A stretch of DNA of 64,000 bases from LMUY01 sp965199555 (GTDB lineage Bacteria; Pseudomonadota; Alphaproteobacteria; Acetobacterales; Acetobacteraceae): NCBI GenBank assembly GCA_965199555.1, contig CBDASJ010000024.1, positions 186,001 to 250,000 of the forward strand, in the 5' to 3' direction. The notes under the pieces are model-generated. The model saw only the letters and a program-made list of their open reading frames with translations, had not been told where the DNA came from and searched no databases. Made by a program: the position numbers and the translations under genes. Shown here one piece after another: positions 56,158 to 64,000 of the stretch. How positions within the stretch are numbered: position 1 is the first letter of the stretch; each line of letters begins with the position of its first letter.

Positions 56158-57177
56158 TCAGGAGGCGATGCCCTTGTTCGAAAGGTCATCCACGCCCGCG
56201 ACCGCCCCGTCGCCCGTTTGCGCCTCGGGCAGCGGCGGCGTGCCGTGCGTGTGGAAGGTGGCGATGGTCTTCAGGCCCCAGGCCTGACCCTTCTTGCGCT
56301 CTTCCTCCGTCCAGCGGATCGGCTTCCAGTCCGGTGCCAGCACCAGGCGCGCGCCGGCATTGGCCACCTCCACCCGGTGGCCACCCGGCTCGAACACGTA
56401 CAGGAAGAAGGTTTGCTGCACGGCGTGCTTGTGCGGACCGGTTTCGATCGGCACGCCGGCTTCCAGGAAGATGTCGGCGGCGCGCAGGATCTCCTCGCGG
56501 CTGTCCAGCGCGAAGGTGACGTGGTGGAAGCGGCCGGGGATGCCGTGTGCTTCCTTGGTGTAGGCGAAATCGTAGCTCTTGTTCGTGCAGGTCAGCCACA
56601 TGCCGGCTTCCTCGCCGGTGTCGAGCACGATCTGCTCCGTCAGGCGGAAGCCCAGATAGTCCTCGAAGAACTCCCGGTTCGCCCGGATGTCCACGGCCAG
56701 GCAGTTGAAATGGTCGATCCGCCGGACGTTGACGCCGCGCGCCGGAAAACGCTGCGCCTGGTTCTTCAAGGCGGGCCGCAAGGCCGGCGGCGCCTGATAC
56801 CACTCCGTGTCGTAGTACAGCTCGCACACATGCCCGTCCGGGTCGTGGAAGCGGAAGCCGGGCCCGTGGCCGTACTCCCCCTCGTGCCAGCCGATGGCAC
56901 GGCCGGACCGCTGCAGCGCCGCCACCCGGCGTTGCAGCGCCTGCGGTGAGCGGGCGCGGAAGGCGGCATGGCCTAGCGCGCTTTCGCGGGCGGCGGTCAG
57001 TTGCAGCGAGTAGGTTTCGTAATCGTCCCACGCGCGCAGGAACACGGAGTCGCCGCGCCGGCCGCTTTCCGTCATGCCGAGCACGTCCACGAAGAAGCGC
57101 AGGCTTTCCTCGGGCTTGCAGGTCAGCAGCTCGAGATGGCCCAGATGCGCCACGTCGGTGATCGGCTCGTCGTGCAC
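56158..57177 (-). CDS. Type I extradiol dioxygenase (catechol 2,3-dioxygenase-like, VOC)
   Basis: 339-residue two-domain vicinal-oxygen-chelate dioxygenase. The predicted Fe/Mn ligands are His156 (RIDHFNCL), His218/219 (GRFHHVTF) and Glu270 (HRVEV). The stretch from KHAVQQTFFLY to FEPGGHRVE is a near-complete extradiol signature, with His, Tyr and Glu spaced as in the family. It should cleave a catecholic ring meta to the hydroxyls. The GTG start has a strong GGAGGAGG. It heads an operon that continues with LigJ- and LigK-like genes, so its substrate may be a carboxylated catechol such as gallate or protocatechuate; this is inference. Confidence 0.9.
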   Translation of the reverse strand: MHDEPITDVAHLGHLELLTCKPEESLRFFVDVLGMTESGRRGDSVFLRAWDDYETYSLQLTAARESALGHAAFRARSPQALQRRVAALQRSGRAIGWHEGEYGHGPGFRFHDPDGHVCELYYDTEWYQAPPALRPALKNQAQRFPARGVNVRRIDHFNCLAVDIRANREFFEDYLGFRLTEQIVLDTGEEAGMWLTCTNKSYDFAYTKEAHGIPGRFHHVTFALDSREEILRAADIFLEAGVPIETGPHKHAVQQTFFLYVFEPGGHRVEVANAGARLVLAPDWKPIRWTEEERKKGQAWGLKTIATFHTHGTPPLPEAQTGDGAVAGVDDLSNKGIAS

Positions 57178-57274
57178 GGCTTTCCTCCTCCCTCGCGGCG
57201 GGTTCGGCCCGGCCGGTGTTGCCGGCTCGTTAGCGCCCCGAGAGGCGGGAGCGTGAACGATTTAATTGGATCAG

Positions 57275-57295
57275 TTGATCGATTTCTTGCATCAA
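57275..57295. promoter_or_regulatory. LysR-type box TTGAT-N11-ATCAA
   Basis: Perfect 5-bp inverted arms with 11-nt spacing (T-N11-A rule), in an AT-richer stretch between the divergent dioxygenase operon and the LysR gene, 6 nt before the LysR ATG. Strong candidate autoregulatory/operon operator. Confidence 0.65.
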
Positions 57296-57301
57296 TCAAC
57301 G

Positions 57302-58204
57302 ATGCGGATCGACCTGCCGGGCATCGAGGCGTTCCTGGCGGTGGCCGATTGGCGGTCGTTCCGGCGCGCCGCCGCCCATATGAACCTGTCGCAGGCCGCA
57401 CTCAGCCACCGGGTCAAGAAGCTGGAGGAGGCGTTGGGCACCGCGCTGCTGACCCGCACCACGCGCCGCGTGACGCTGACGGAGGCGGGGCTGGAGCTGC
57501 TGCCCGTTGCGCTGCGTGCGGTGGGCGAGATGGAAGGCGCGCTGGTCGGGCTGCGCGACCGCGGCCGTGGCCGGTCGGAGCGGTTGGCGGTCGGCTGCCT
57601 ACCCACGATCGCGCTGCTGCATCTGCCCGCCGTGTTGGCCGAGTTCGGCCGCGCCTGCCCCGGCGTGCGCGTGCAGGTCTACGACAACTCGGCGGCCGAG
57701 ATCATCGGGCGGGTGCGCGCCGGCGAGGCGGATTTCGGCGTCACCGTGGTGTCCGCCGGCGGCCTGGACCTGGAAATCACGCCGCTGGCACGCGACCCGT
57801 TCGTGCTGGTTTGCCCGGCGGAGCATCCCCTGGCCGGCCGGGACACCGTGCAATGGCAGGAGCTGGAATCCGAGGCGCTGATCCGCATCAGCGCGGAAGC
57901 CGCCAACCGGCTGCTGATCGACGAGGCGCTGGACCGCCGGCGCGAAGCCATGCGCTGGCGGTTCGAGGTGCAGCGCGTGCCCACCGCGCTCGGCATGGTG
58001 CAGGCCGGGCTGGGCTTGACGGTGCTGCCGCGTTCTGGATTGGACGCGCACGCGGTGCCGGGCCTGGCCGGAGTGGCGCTGCGCAATCCCGCGGTGGCGC
58101 GCGGGCTGGGCATCGTCGCGCTGCGGGACCGGACGCTTCCGCCGCATGCCGCGCTGCTCGCCCGACTGGTGAGCGAACGGCTGAAGCGCCGGGCCTACGG
58201 CTGA
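57302..58204 (+). CDS. LysR-family transcriptional regulator of the ring-cleavage operon
   Basis: 300-residue LysR regulator: helix-turn-helix DLPGIEAFLAVADWRSFRRAAAHMNLSQAALSHRVKKLEEALG, then a type 2 periplasmic-binding effector domain (SERLAVGCLPTIALLHLPAVL, GEADFGVTVVS). The ATG at 57302 excludes an upstream TTG frame extension. Divergent from the dioxygenase/LigJ/LigK operon with a T-N11-A box between, so it most likely activates that operon in response to an aromatic or pathway acid. Followed by gene remnants. Confidence 0.9.
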   Translation: MRIDLPGIEAFLAVADWRSFRRAAAHMNLSQAALSHRVKKLEEALGTALLTRTTRRVTLTEAGLELLPVALRAVGEMEGALVGLRDRGRGRSERLAVGCLPTIALLHLPAVLAEFGRACPGVRVQVYDNSAAEIIGRVRAGEADFGVTVVSAGGLDLEITPLARDPFVLVCPAEHPLAGRDTVQWQELESEALIRISAEAANRLLIDEALDRRREAMRWRFEVQRVPTALGMVQAGLGLTVLPRSGLDAHAVPGLAGVALRNPAVARGLGIVALRDRTLPPHAALLARLVSERLKRRAYG

Positions 58205-58238
58205 GGACGCCGGGCGCCGGATCTCGGCATGGGACGGC

Positions 58239-58412
58239 TCAGGCGGCGCGGATGGGATATTCGCGCTTGCAGTAGGTTTCGATGCCCTGCGCGAAGGCGA
58301 GTGCGGCCTTGCTGAGCGAGCGGGCCGGGCTTCTCAGCGTGATGATGGGCAGCGACAAGGGCGGGTCCAGCGGACGCGTGACCAGGTCCGGAAATACCTC
58401 GCCGGCCCAAGT
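58239..58412 (-). pseudogene. LysR regulator C-terminal remnant
   Basis: Only about 57 codons remain, ending at a normal stop. The translation RTWAGEVFPDLVTRPLDPPL continuing to SLSKAALAFAQGIETYCKREYPI is typical of the end of a LysR effector domain. No start, HTH or upstream part. The 5' side breaks at about 58412, precisely where a chorismate-binding remnant begins on the other strand. Confidence 0.75.
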
Positions 58413-58803
58413 GCGCCGGTTCTCGCACGTGATGCACCTCTACACCGTCCTTGAAGCGGATCTGGCCGATGATCTCGGCATCTCGGACGCCATCCTCGCG
58501 CTGTCGCCCGTGGCCGCCGTGTCCGGGCGGCCCAAGCGCGCGGCGGCCCAACTCGGCCGTGAGTTGGAGGGCGGCCCGCGCGGTCCCTATGGCGGCATCA
58601 TCGGAACGGTCGAGCCGCGGACGGGGCGGGTCGACCTGGCGGTCGTCATCCGGTCGTTGTGGGTGTCCGACCACGTCGCGCGGCTCCGCGTCGGGGGCAA
58701 GATCGTCGCGGAGTCGCAAGCCGAAGCCGAGTACCGCGAGTGCCTTGCCAAATCCCGCTTCATCGTCGAGGCGGTCGCCTTTGCGGAAGCGGCGGCCCCG
58801 TAG
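58411..58803 (+). pseudogene. Chorismate-binding enzyme C-terminal remnant (TrpE/PabB/salicylate-synthase-like)
   Basis: About 130 codons of the C-terminal catalytic domain of a chorismate-utilising enzyme. RRFSHVMHLYTVLEADL matches the family FSHVMHL strand, DAILALSPVAAVSGRPKRAA the P-x-G-x-PK loop, GGPRGPYGGIIGTV the RGPYGG motif, and KIVAESQAEAEYRECLAKS the final helix. The N-terminal two-thirds are absent, so it cannot be functional. The open frame runs upstream to 58282 only through antisense LysR remnant sequence. A good stop remains. Confidence 0.78.
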
Positions 58804-58877
58804 CATGGCGCCGGCGGCATCGCTACGGTCTCCGCGCCGGCGACACGCACGAACGCGGCCTGGTCGGGAGAAGCGCG

Positions 58878-60029
58878 ATGCGATTGCAGGACTGCCACAA
58901 CTTCCACGATTTCCGGCGCATGGCCCGGCGCCGCCTGCCTGGCCCGATCTTCAACTACATCGATGGCGCGGCGGATGACGAGGTCACCTATCGCCGCAAC
59001 ACCGCCGCCTTCGAGGAATGCGACCTGGTTCCCAGCGTGCTGCAAGGGGTGCGGGAGGTGGACCTGTCCACCACCGTGCTGGGCCAGACGCTGCAACTGC
59101 CGTTCTATTGCTCCCCCACCGCCCTGCAACGTCTGTTCCACCACGATGGCGAGCGTGCCGTGGCCGCGGCGGCGGCCAAGTACGGCACCATGTTCGGCGT
59201 GTCCTCCCTGGGCACGACGAGCCTGGAGGAAGCCCGGCGCATCAGCAGCGGCCCGCAAATCTACCAGTTCTATTTCCACAAGGATCGCGGGCTGAACCGC
59301 GAGATGATGGCGCGCGCCAAGCAGGCCGGCGTGCAGGTGATGATGCTGACGGTGGACAGCATCACCGGCGGCAACCGCGAGCGCGACAAGCGCACCGGCT
59401 TCGCCATCCCGTTCCGGTTGAACGTGGCCGGCGTGTCGCAATTCGCCGCAAAGCCGTCCTGGGCGCTGAACTACTTCCGCCAGGGTGCCTTCCGGCTGCC
59501 GCAGTTGGAGAACCACGTCGACATGGGGCGCGGCGCCATGTCGATCAGCCACTATTTCACCGAAATGCTCGACCCGTCGCTGAGTTGGGACGACGTGGCC
59601 GCGATGGTGCAGGAATGGGACGGGCAGTTCTGCCTGAAGGGCGTGATGTCGGCGGAGGATGCCAAGCGGGCGGCGTCCATCGGCTGCACCGGCGTCGTGG
59701 TGTCCAACCATGGCGGCCGCCAGCTCGACGGCTCACGCGCCTCCTTCGATCAGTTGGCTGAGATCGTCGATGCGGCGGGCGACCGGCTGGACGTGCTGAT
59801 GGATGGCGGCGTGCAGCGCGGCACCCACGTGCTGAAGGCGTTGTCGCTGGGGGCCAAGGCCGTGGGGGTGGGGCGCTACTACCTGTTCCCCTTGGCCGCC
59901 GCCGGGCAGGCGGGCGTGGAGCGCGCGCTGGAGCTGATGCGCCACGAGCTTGAGCGCGCGATGAAGCTGATGGGCTGCACCGCCATCGCGCAGCTCCGGC
60001 CGGACAAGCTGCGCTTCCGCCGGGCGTGA
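58878..60029 (+). CDS. FMN-dependent alpha-hydroxy-acid dehydrogenase/oxidase
   Basis: 383-residue TIM-barrel flavoprotein of the lactate/mandelate/glycolate oxidase family. VVSNHGGRQLDGS is the signature with the catalytic His and adjacent Arg. FNYIDGAADDEVTYRRNTAAFEECDLVP is the N-terminal block, and MLTVDSITGGNRERDKRTGF carries the FMN-site region. GGGAGAAG precedes the ATG. It oxidises an L-2-hydroxy acid to the 2-oxo acid, passing electrons to oxygen or the respiratory chain. Which hydroxy acid is unknown. Upstream remnant genes end 74 bp before. Confidence 0.9.
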   Translation: MRLQDCHNFHDFRRMARRRLPGPIFNYIDGAADDEVTYRRNTAAFEECDLVPSVLQGVREVDLSTTVLGQTLQLPFYCSPTALQRLFHHDGERAVAAAAAKYGTMFGVSSLGTTSLEEARRISSGPQIYQFYFHKDRGLNREMMARAKQAGVQVMMLTVDSITGGNRERDKRTGFAIPFRLNVAGVSQFAAKPSWALNYFRQGAFRLPQLENHVDMGRGAMSISHYFTEMLDPSLSWDDVAAMVQEWDGQFCLKGVMSAEDAKRAASIGCTGVVVSNHGGRQLDGSRASFDQLAEIVDAAGDRLDVLMDGGVQRGTHVLKALSLGAKAVGVGRYYLFPLAAAGQAGVERALELMRHELERAMKLMGCTAIAQLRPDKLRFRRA

Positions 60030-60115
60030 CGGGCTGAGCCGCCCACCGGAATCAGCCGCCTTCTCGGCGCCCGGCGGCCGTCGCATAGTCGGGCGAACAG
60101 CACGAGTGGGGGTTC

Positions 60116-61720
60116 ATGACCGTTCACACCATCGGCCGGCGCGGCGTCCTGGCTGCGGCCGGGGGCGTCGGCATCGCGAGCCTCGCCGCGCCCGCCTTGG
60201 CGCAGGGCCCGCGGGCCAGCACGTTGCGCTTCATCCCGCAGGCCGACCTGGCCATCCTCGACCCGCTCAACACCACGGCCTACCCGACCCGCAACCACGG
60301 CCATCTGTGCTGGGACACGCTGTACGGCATCGACGAGCATTTCGTGCCGTATCCGCAACTGGCCGCCGGGCACACGGTGGAGGATGACGGGCGGCGCTGG
60401 GTCTTCACGTTGCGGGACGGCCCGACCTTCCATGACGGCGAGAAGGTGCTGGCGCGCGACGCCGTCGCCTCCATCCAGCGCTGGATGCTGCGCGACACCC
60501 AGGGGCAGAGCCTGGCAACGCGCCTGGACCAGATCGTCGCATTGGACGACAAGCGGTTCGAGCTCCGCCTGAAGCGGCCGTTCGCGTCGTTGCTGGACGG
60601 GCTGGCCAAGGCATCGTCGTATCCGTGCTTCATCTTCCCGGAGCGTTTCGCCAAGCTCGACCCCACCAAGGCGGTGACGGAGGTGGTCGGCTCCGGCCCC
60701 TACCGGTTCGTCGCGGGCGAGCGGGTGGCGGGTTCGCTGGCGGTGTACCAGAAGTTCGCCGGCTACGTGCCGACCCCGACCGGACCGGTTTCGATGATCG
60801 CCGGGCCGAAGCTGGCCACGTTCGAGCGGATCGAGTGGCACGTCATCCCCGACGGCGGCACCGCGGCCGCTGCCATGCAGTCCGGCGAGATGGATTGGTT
60901 TGAGCTGCTGCCCAACGACCTGGAGTCGCTGCTCAAGGCCTCGAAAGGCGTGACGGTGGCGCAGGTGGATCAGGGCGGCATCTACGCGGCGTTGCGGTTC
61001 AACCAGCTCCTGCCGCCCTTCAACGACCCGACGGCGCGCCGTGCCCTGCTGCCGGCCGTGAGCCAGACCGATTACATGCAAGCCGTGGCCGGCGACGACC
61101 CGGCGAGCTGGCGCAAGGATGTCGGGTTCTTCCCCGTTGCCAGCCCGTATGCCTCCAGCGCCGGCTTGTCCGCGATCTCGGGCAGTCCCGACATCGGCGC
61201 CGCGAAGCAGGCGATCGCCGCGGCCGGCAAGGCGGGTGCCGCGGTGACGGCGCTGCACGCCACGGACGTCGCGCAGCAGAACGCGCTGATGGCGGTCGCG
61301 GTGGACATGCTGAACCGGGCCGGGCTGAAGGCGGACGACGTCACGGTCGATTTCGGCACGCTGGTGCAGCGGCGGATGAACAAGGCGGCGACCAACCAGG
61401 GCGGCTGGAACGTCTTGATCGCGCTGTTCGGCGGCTCCGACCTCAACACGCCGGCCAACAACTTCCTTTTGCGCGGCAACGGCCAGGATGCCTGGTTCGG
61501 CTGGCCGGATGCCCCAGCGCTAGAACGCCTCCGCGAAGCCTGGTTGGACGCCACGTCCGAGGCGGAGGAGAAGCAGATCGCCGGCGCCATTCAGGAGCGC
61601 GCCTTCATCGACCTGCCATATATCCCGCTGGGCCAGTTCTTCTACCGCACCGCCTACCGGTCCGAGATCACCAACCGCCGCAACGGGATGGTCCTGCCGC
61701 TGAACGCCGTGCGGGGATGA
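60116..61720 (+). CDS. ABC transporter substrate-binding protein, family 5 (Tat-type)
   Basis: 534-residue binding protein with Tat signal IGRRGVLAAAGGVGIASLAAPALAQ. The SBP_bac_5 domain includes LRFIPQADLAILDPLNTTAYPTRNHGHLCWDTLYGIDEHF, VVGSGPYRFVAGERVAG and WFGWPDAPALERLREAW. It is paralogous to 51273-52844 and closely similar in those segments. No permease/ATPase genes follow; the next genes are on the opposite strand. ATG start. It may use a permease encoded elsewhere. Ligand unknown (peptide, opine or a small acid). Confidence 0.88.
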   Translation: MTVHTIGRRGVLAAAGGVGIASLAAPALAQGPRASTLRFIPQADLAILDPLNTTAYPTRNHGHLCWDTLYGIDEHFVPYPQLAAGHTVEDDGRRWVFTLRDGPTFHDGEKVLARDAVASIQRWMLRDTQGQSLATRLDQIVALDDKRFELRLKRPFASLLDGLAKASSYPCFIFPERFAKLDPTKAVTEVVGSGPYRFVAGERVAGSLAVYQKFAGYVPTPTGPVSMIAGPKLATFERIEWHVIPDGGTAAAAMQSGEMDWFELLPNDLESLLKASKGVTVAQVDQGGIYAALRFNQLLPPFNDPTARRALLPAVSQTDYMQAVAGDDPASWRKDVGFFPVASPYASSAGLSAISGSPDIGAAKQAIAAAGKAGAAVTALHATDVAQQNALMAVAVDMLNRAGLKADDVTVDFGTLVQRRMNKAATNQGGWNVLIALFGGSDLNTPANNFLLRGNGQDAWFGWPDAPALERLREAWLDATSEAEEKQIAGAIQERAFIDLPYIPLGQFFYRTAYRSEITNRRNGMVLPLNAVRG

Positions 61721-61741
61721 GCGCCTGGTGATCCGGCCGGG

Positions 61742-63106
61742 TCAGGGGGCGTCGGTCGCGAGGTCCCACAACAACCCGGCCATCATGGCAACGCCTTCGC
61801 GCAGGACGGGCAGCAGATTGTGCTCGTCCGGCGCATGCTGGTTGCAGCCGGGATAGGAATGCGGGATCCACAGGGTGGTGAGGCCGAGCTCTTCGACGAA
61901 CACGTCGTTGGGCAGGGTGCCGCCGAAGTTCGGCAGCAGCGCTGGCTTCTTGCCCGTGCTCCGTTCCAGGGAGCGCAGCGCCCAGGTCACCCATTTGTTG
62001 TCCGTCAGCATCCGGGTGGGATTGCCGCCGTCCATCGCTTCCACCTGAACGGCGCCGAACCCGGCGGCGGCGAGGTGCCGTTGCAGGATCGGACCGACAT
62101 CGCGCCAATCCAGCCCGACCACGAAGCGCAACTGCACCACCGCCTCGGCCAGGCCGGGGATCGCGCCAGCGGGCTGCGCCATGTTGCCGGCGCCCATGGC
62201 CAGCACCTCCAGCGTGTTGGCGGCAAACACGCGTTCCGCGGGTGACAGGCCCGGCTCGCCCCAGCCGGGCTCCACCGCCGGTTCGCCTTCGCCGCCCGCG
62301 GGCGTCACGTCCGCCAGGGCGTTCCGCACCGCCTCCGGCACGGCGCCGGCGCGCAGGCCCGCGATGCGCAGCACGCCGGCACCGTCCACGCAGCAGGCGA
62401 TGGCGTTGCACAGCACGGTGGCCGCGTTGCTGATCAGCCCGCCCCAATTGCCGGAATGATGCGCGCCCTCGCGCAGCCGGATGCTGAGGCGCAGCCGCAC
62501 CACGCCACGGGAGCCGAGGAACAGCGTCGGCCGCTCGGCGCTCAGCCGCGGGCCGTCGGAGGCGATGAGCACGTCCGCGGCCAGCGCGCTGCGCTCCGCC
62601 CGGCAAACGGCGCGCAGGCCGGGCGAGCCAAGCTCCTCGCCCATTTCCAGGATGAACTTGGCGTTGAAGCCAAGCGTGCCCCGCGCCTGCAACACGGTCG
62701 CCAAGGCGGCGATGTTGACGCTGTGCTGGCCCTTGTTGTCGGCGCTGCCGCGGCCATACCAACGCGCCCCGTCGGTTGTCAGCGTCCAGGGATCGCGTCC
62801 CTGCGCCCACCGCCCTTCCATGCCGGGCACGGTGTCGCCGTGGCCGTAGAACAGGACGGTCGGCAGCTCGCTGCCTTCGTGTCGTTCGGCCAGGAGGAAC
62901 TGCCCGTCCCCGTCCACGCGGCGCGTGGTGAAGCCGAGCGCCGCGAACGTGGCCGCCATTTCGTCGTCCAGGTAGGCACGCAACGCCGGGCGGCTGCTGG
63001 CGACGGGGCTTTCGGTGCGAAAGGCGATGCGACGGCCGAGGTCGGCCGCAAAATCACCGCTGTCCACATGGGCCTGCGCCGCCTGCAAGATGCCGTCGCG
63101 ATCCAA
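61742..63106 (-). CDS. M20 family metallopeptidase (dipeptidase-like)
   Basis: 454-residue M20 di-zinc hydrolase. FYGHGDTVPG and YGRGSADNKGQ bear the first His and the bridging Asp, and ILEMGEELGSPG the catalytic and metal Glu pair. The dimerisation domain sits between about 205 and 380, and the last metal His is in GCNQHAPDEHNL. The start is a TTG at 63106 with GGAGG 6 nt upstream; there is no closer ATG and the long upstream frame is antisense to the lactonase gene. Follows the SMP-30 gene by 14 bp. Substrate: a dipeptide or N-acyl amino acid. Confidence 0.85.
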   Translation of the reverse strand: MDRDGILQAAQAHVDSGDFAADLGRRIAFRTESPVASSRPALRAYLDDEMAATFAALGFTTRRVDGDGQFLLAERHEGSELPTVLFYGHGDTVPGMEGRWAQGRDPWTLTTDGARWYGRGSADNKGQHSVNIAALATVLQARGTLGFNAKFILEMGEELGSPGLRAVCRAERSALAADVLIASDGPRLSAERPTLFLGSRGVVRLRLSIRLREGAHHSGNWGGLISNAATVLCNAIACCVDGAGVLRIAGLRAGAVPEAVRNALADVTPAGGEGEPAVEPGWGEPGLSPAERVFAANTLEVLAMGAGNMAQPAGAIPGLAEAVVQLRFVVGLDWRDVGPILQRHLAAAGFGAVQVEAMDGGNPTRMLTDNKWVTWALRSLERSTGKKPALLPNFGGTLPNDVFVEELGLTTLWIPHSYPGCNQHAPDEHNLLPVLREGVAMMAGLLWDLATDAP

Positions 63107-63120
63107 GATGAGCCTCCGGG

Positions 63121-64000
63121 TCAACCGAGGAGATCGATCGCCAGCAGCAGGTCGGTGGCGGCAATGAACAGGCGGCGATTGCCGTCGCCGCCAAAGGCGC
63201 AGTTCGAGCACACGGCCGGCGTCGGAATATAGCCGAGCCGGGAGCGGTCGGGTGCCAGGACGTGGATGCCGTCCGCCGCGGTGGTCCACACCCAGCCGCG
63301 CGCGTCCACCTTGAAGCCGTCGGGATAACCGTGGTCGGTGTGACAGAAGAACCGCCGGTTGGTGAGTGCGCCGTCCGCGGCGACGTCGAACGCCTCGATC
63401 TTGTGCTGCGTCCCCGTTTGGTCGCCGGGGATTTCGTTCAGCGACAGCGAGGTGTCGGACACGTAAAGCGTTTGCCCGTCCGGGGAGAACGCCAGGCCGT
63501 TCGGCTGCTCGAAATCGGCCATCCGGCGCAGCGCGCCGCTTCCGGTGTCGAAGCGATACACGCTACGATGGTCCAGCTCCGGATCCACCAGGCTGCCCTG
63601 GTTGGGCATCAGCAGCCCGAAGGTCGGGTCGGTGAACCAGATCGCGCCATCGTTGGCGACGGCGACGTCGTTGGGCGAGTTGAGCCGCTTGCCCTCGAAA
63701 TGCGTGATGATCGGCACCGGCTCGCCGTCACCGTTCGAACGGCTGATGCAGCGGCGGCCGTGTTCGCAATGCACCAGGCGGCCATCCGGCTCCAGCGCGT
63801 TGCCGTTCATGAAGTAGGTGGCGTCGATCGCGACGGTCACTTCCCCGTCCGGGCGCCAGGCCAGCAGCCGTCGGTTCGGCACGTCCGACCAGACCAGCCG
63901 GCCGGGTGCTGGCTGCCATACCGGACCTTCGCCGTGCAGCGTGCCCTCGTAGAGTTGCAGCAGCTTGGCGTCGGGTGACAGCACCGTTGCCAGCCGCGGA
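63121..64000 (-). CDS. SMP-30/gluconolactonase family protein (5' end beyond window)
   Basis: Six-bladed propeller lactonase-type protein with the open frame running past the window edge; GTG 63984 is an internal candidate start. Metal ligands: Glu in LHGEGPVWQ, Asn in RLNSPNDVAV and Asp in YVSDTSLSLNEIPGD, with FTDPTFG and GNALEPDGRLVHCEHG as family blades. Such enzymes hydrolyse sugar lactones or organophosphates. Likely in an operon with the M20 peptidase that follows (14 bp). The upstream residues PRLAT before the GTG also look family-like, favouring a start outside the window. Confidence 0.85.
   Translation of the reverse strand, partial: PRLATVLSPDAKLLQLYEGTLHGEGPVWQPAPGRLVWSDVPNRRLLAWRPDGEVTVAIDATYFMNGNALEPDGRLVHCEHGRRCISRSNGDGEPVPIITHFEGKRLNSPNDVAVANDGAIWFTDPTFGLLMPNQGSLVDPELDHRSVYRFDTGSGALRRMADFEQPNGLAFSPDGQTLYVSDTSLSLNEIPGDQTGTQHKIEAFDVAADGALTNRRFFCHTDHGYPDGFKVDARGWVWTTAADGIHVLAPDRSRLGYIPTPAVCSNCAFGGDGNRRLFIAATDLLLAIDLLG

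Overview
This 64 kb window is a very GC-rich, densely packed bacterial chromosome segment. The gene content points to an aerobic alphaproteobacterium, most likely order Rhodospirillales/Acetobacterales, family Acetobacteraceae. That assignment is inference. It rests on the phaR/phaA/phaB/phaC set, the aminotransferase-hom-glpX-recJ order, XdhC/CoxE-type maturation genes and many Tat-dependent binding proteins. No 16S gene is present. No phage, transposase, IS or CRISPR array was seen. No stretch longer than about 220 bp lacks a gene.

1-6.7 kb: the 3' end of a leucyl aminopeptidase overlaps holC. Then come a proline-rich envelope protein, a 72-aa orphan, two overlapping GT4-like glycosyltransferases running into a CLC chloride/proton antiporter, a DHCW-type cupin and two small hydrophilic proteins. 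6.8-13.9 kb: two MHS-type MFS carriers, a SCO1/SenC copper chaperone, an acyl-CoA synthetase, a CHAP-domain secreted protein, a RidA protein and a small lipoprotein.

14-17.7 kb (minus strand): a four-gene, tightly overlapped operon for molybdenum hydroxylase maturation (coxE-like, split xdhC halves, MoeA-like/MobA-like fusion) with no hydroxylase nearby. 17.9-25.6 kb: an acyltransferase-3, a DHA2 efflux pump and a 58-aa membrane protein. Next is a coupled trio of secreted alpha/beta hydrolase, 806-aa membrane protein with a spermidine-synthase-like core, and Tat-exported PCMT-like methyltransferase; a LysE exporter follows.

25.8-35.9 kb: a SYLF protein, then the polyhydroxybutyrate region (phaR, a small coiled-coil protein overlapping a short PhaC-like protein, phaA, phaB). 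oxyR-katG sits between this and a class I phaC on the opposite strand. 35.9-42.4 kb: an OmpA-like lipoprotein, aminotransferase, hom, glpX, recJ and tRNA-Glu(TTC). 42.5-51.3 kb: a small secreted protein, a DUF1266 protein containing a run of 12 G, its membrane-anchored neighbour, an MFS pump, a GMC oxidoreductase, an SDR, and a periplasmic binding protein next to a chemoreceptor.

51.3-58.2 kb (minus strand): an aromatic meta-cleavage operon (type I extradiol dioxygenase, LigJ-like hydratase, LigK-like aldolase, binding-protein-like ORF, DUF1932 dehydrogenase, Tat-type ABC binding protein). A divergent LysR regulator lies beside it with a clear T-N11-A box. 58.2-58.8 kb: two back-to-back gene remnants (LysR C-terminus and chorismate-binding C-terminus) fused at a deletion scar. 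58.9-64 kb: an FMN hydroxyacid dehydrogenase, a second ABC binding protein, an M20 peptidase and an SMP-30 lactonase that runs off the end.

Overall this is core metabolism (PHB, threonine/methionine entry, gluconeogenesis, RecJ) interleaved with oxidative-stress, transport and aromatic-acid modules. The strongest candidates for something undescribed are the 20.8-25.0 kb membrane/periplasmic trio, the orphan maturation operon and the binding-protein-rich ring-cleavage operon.
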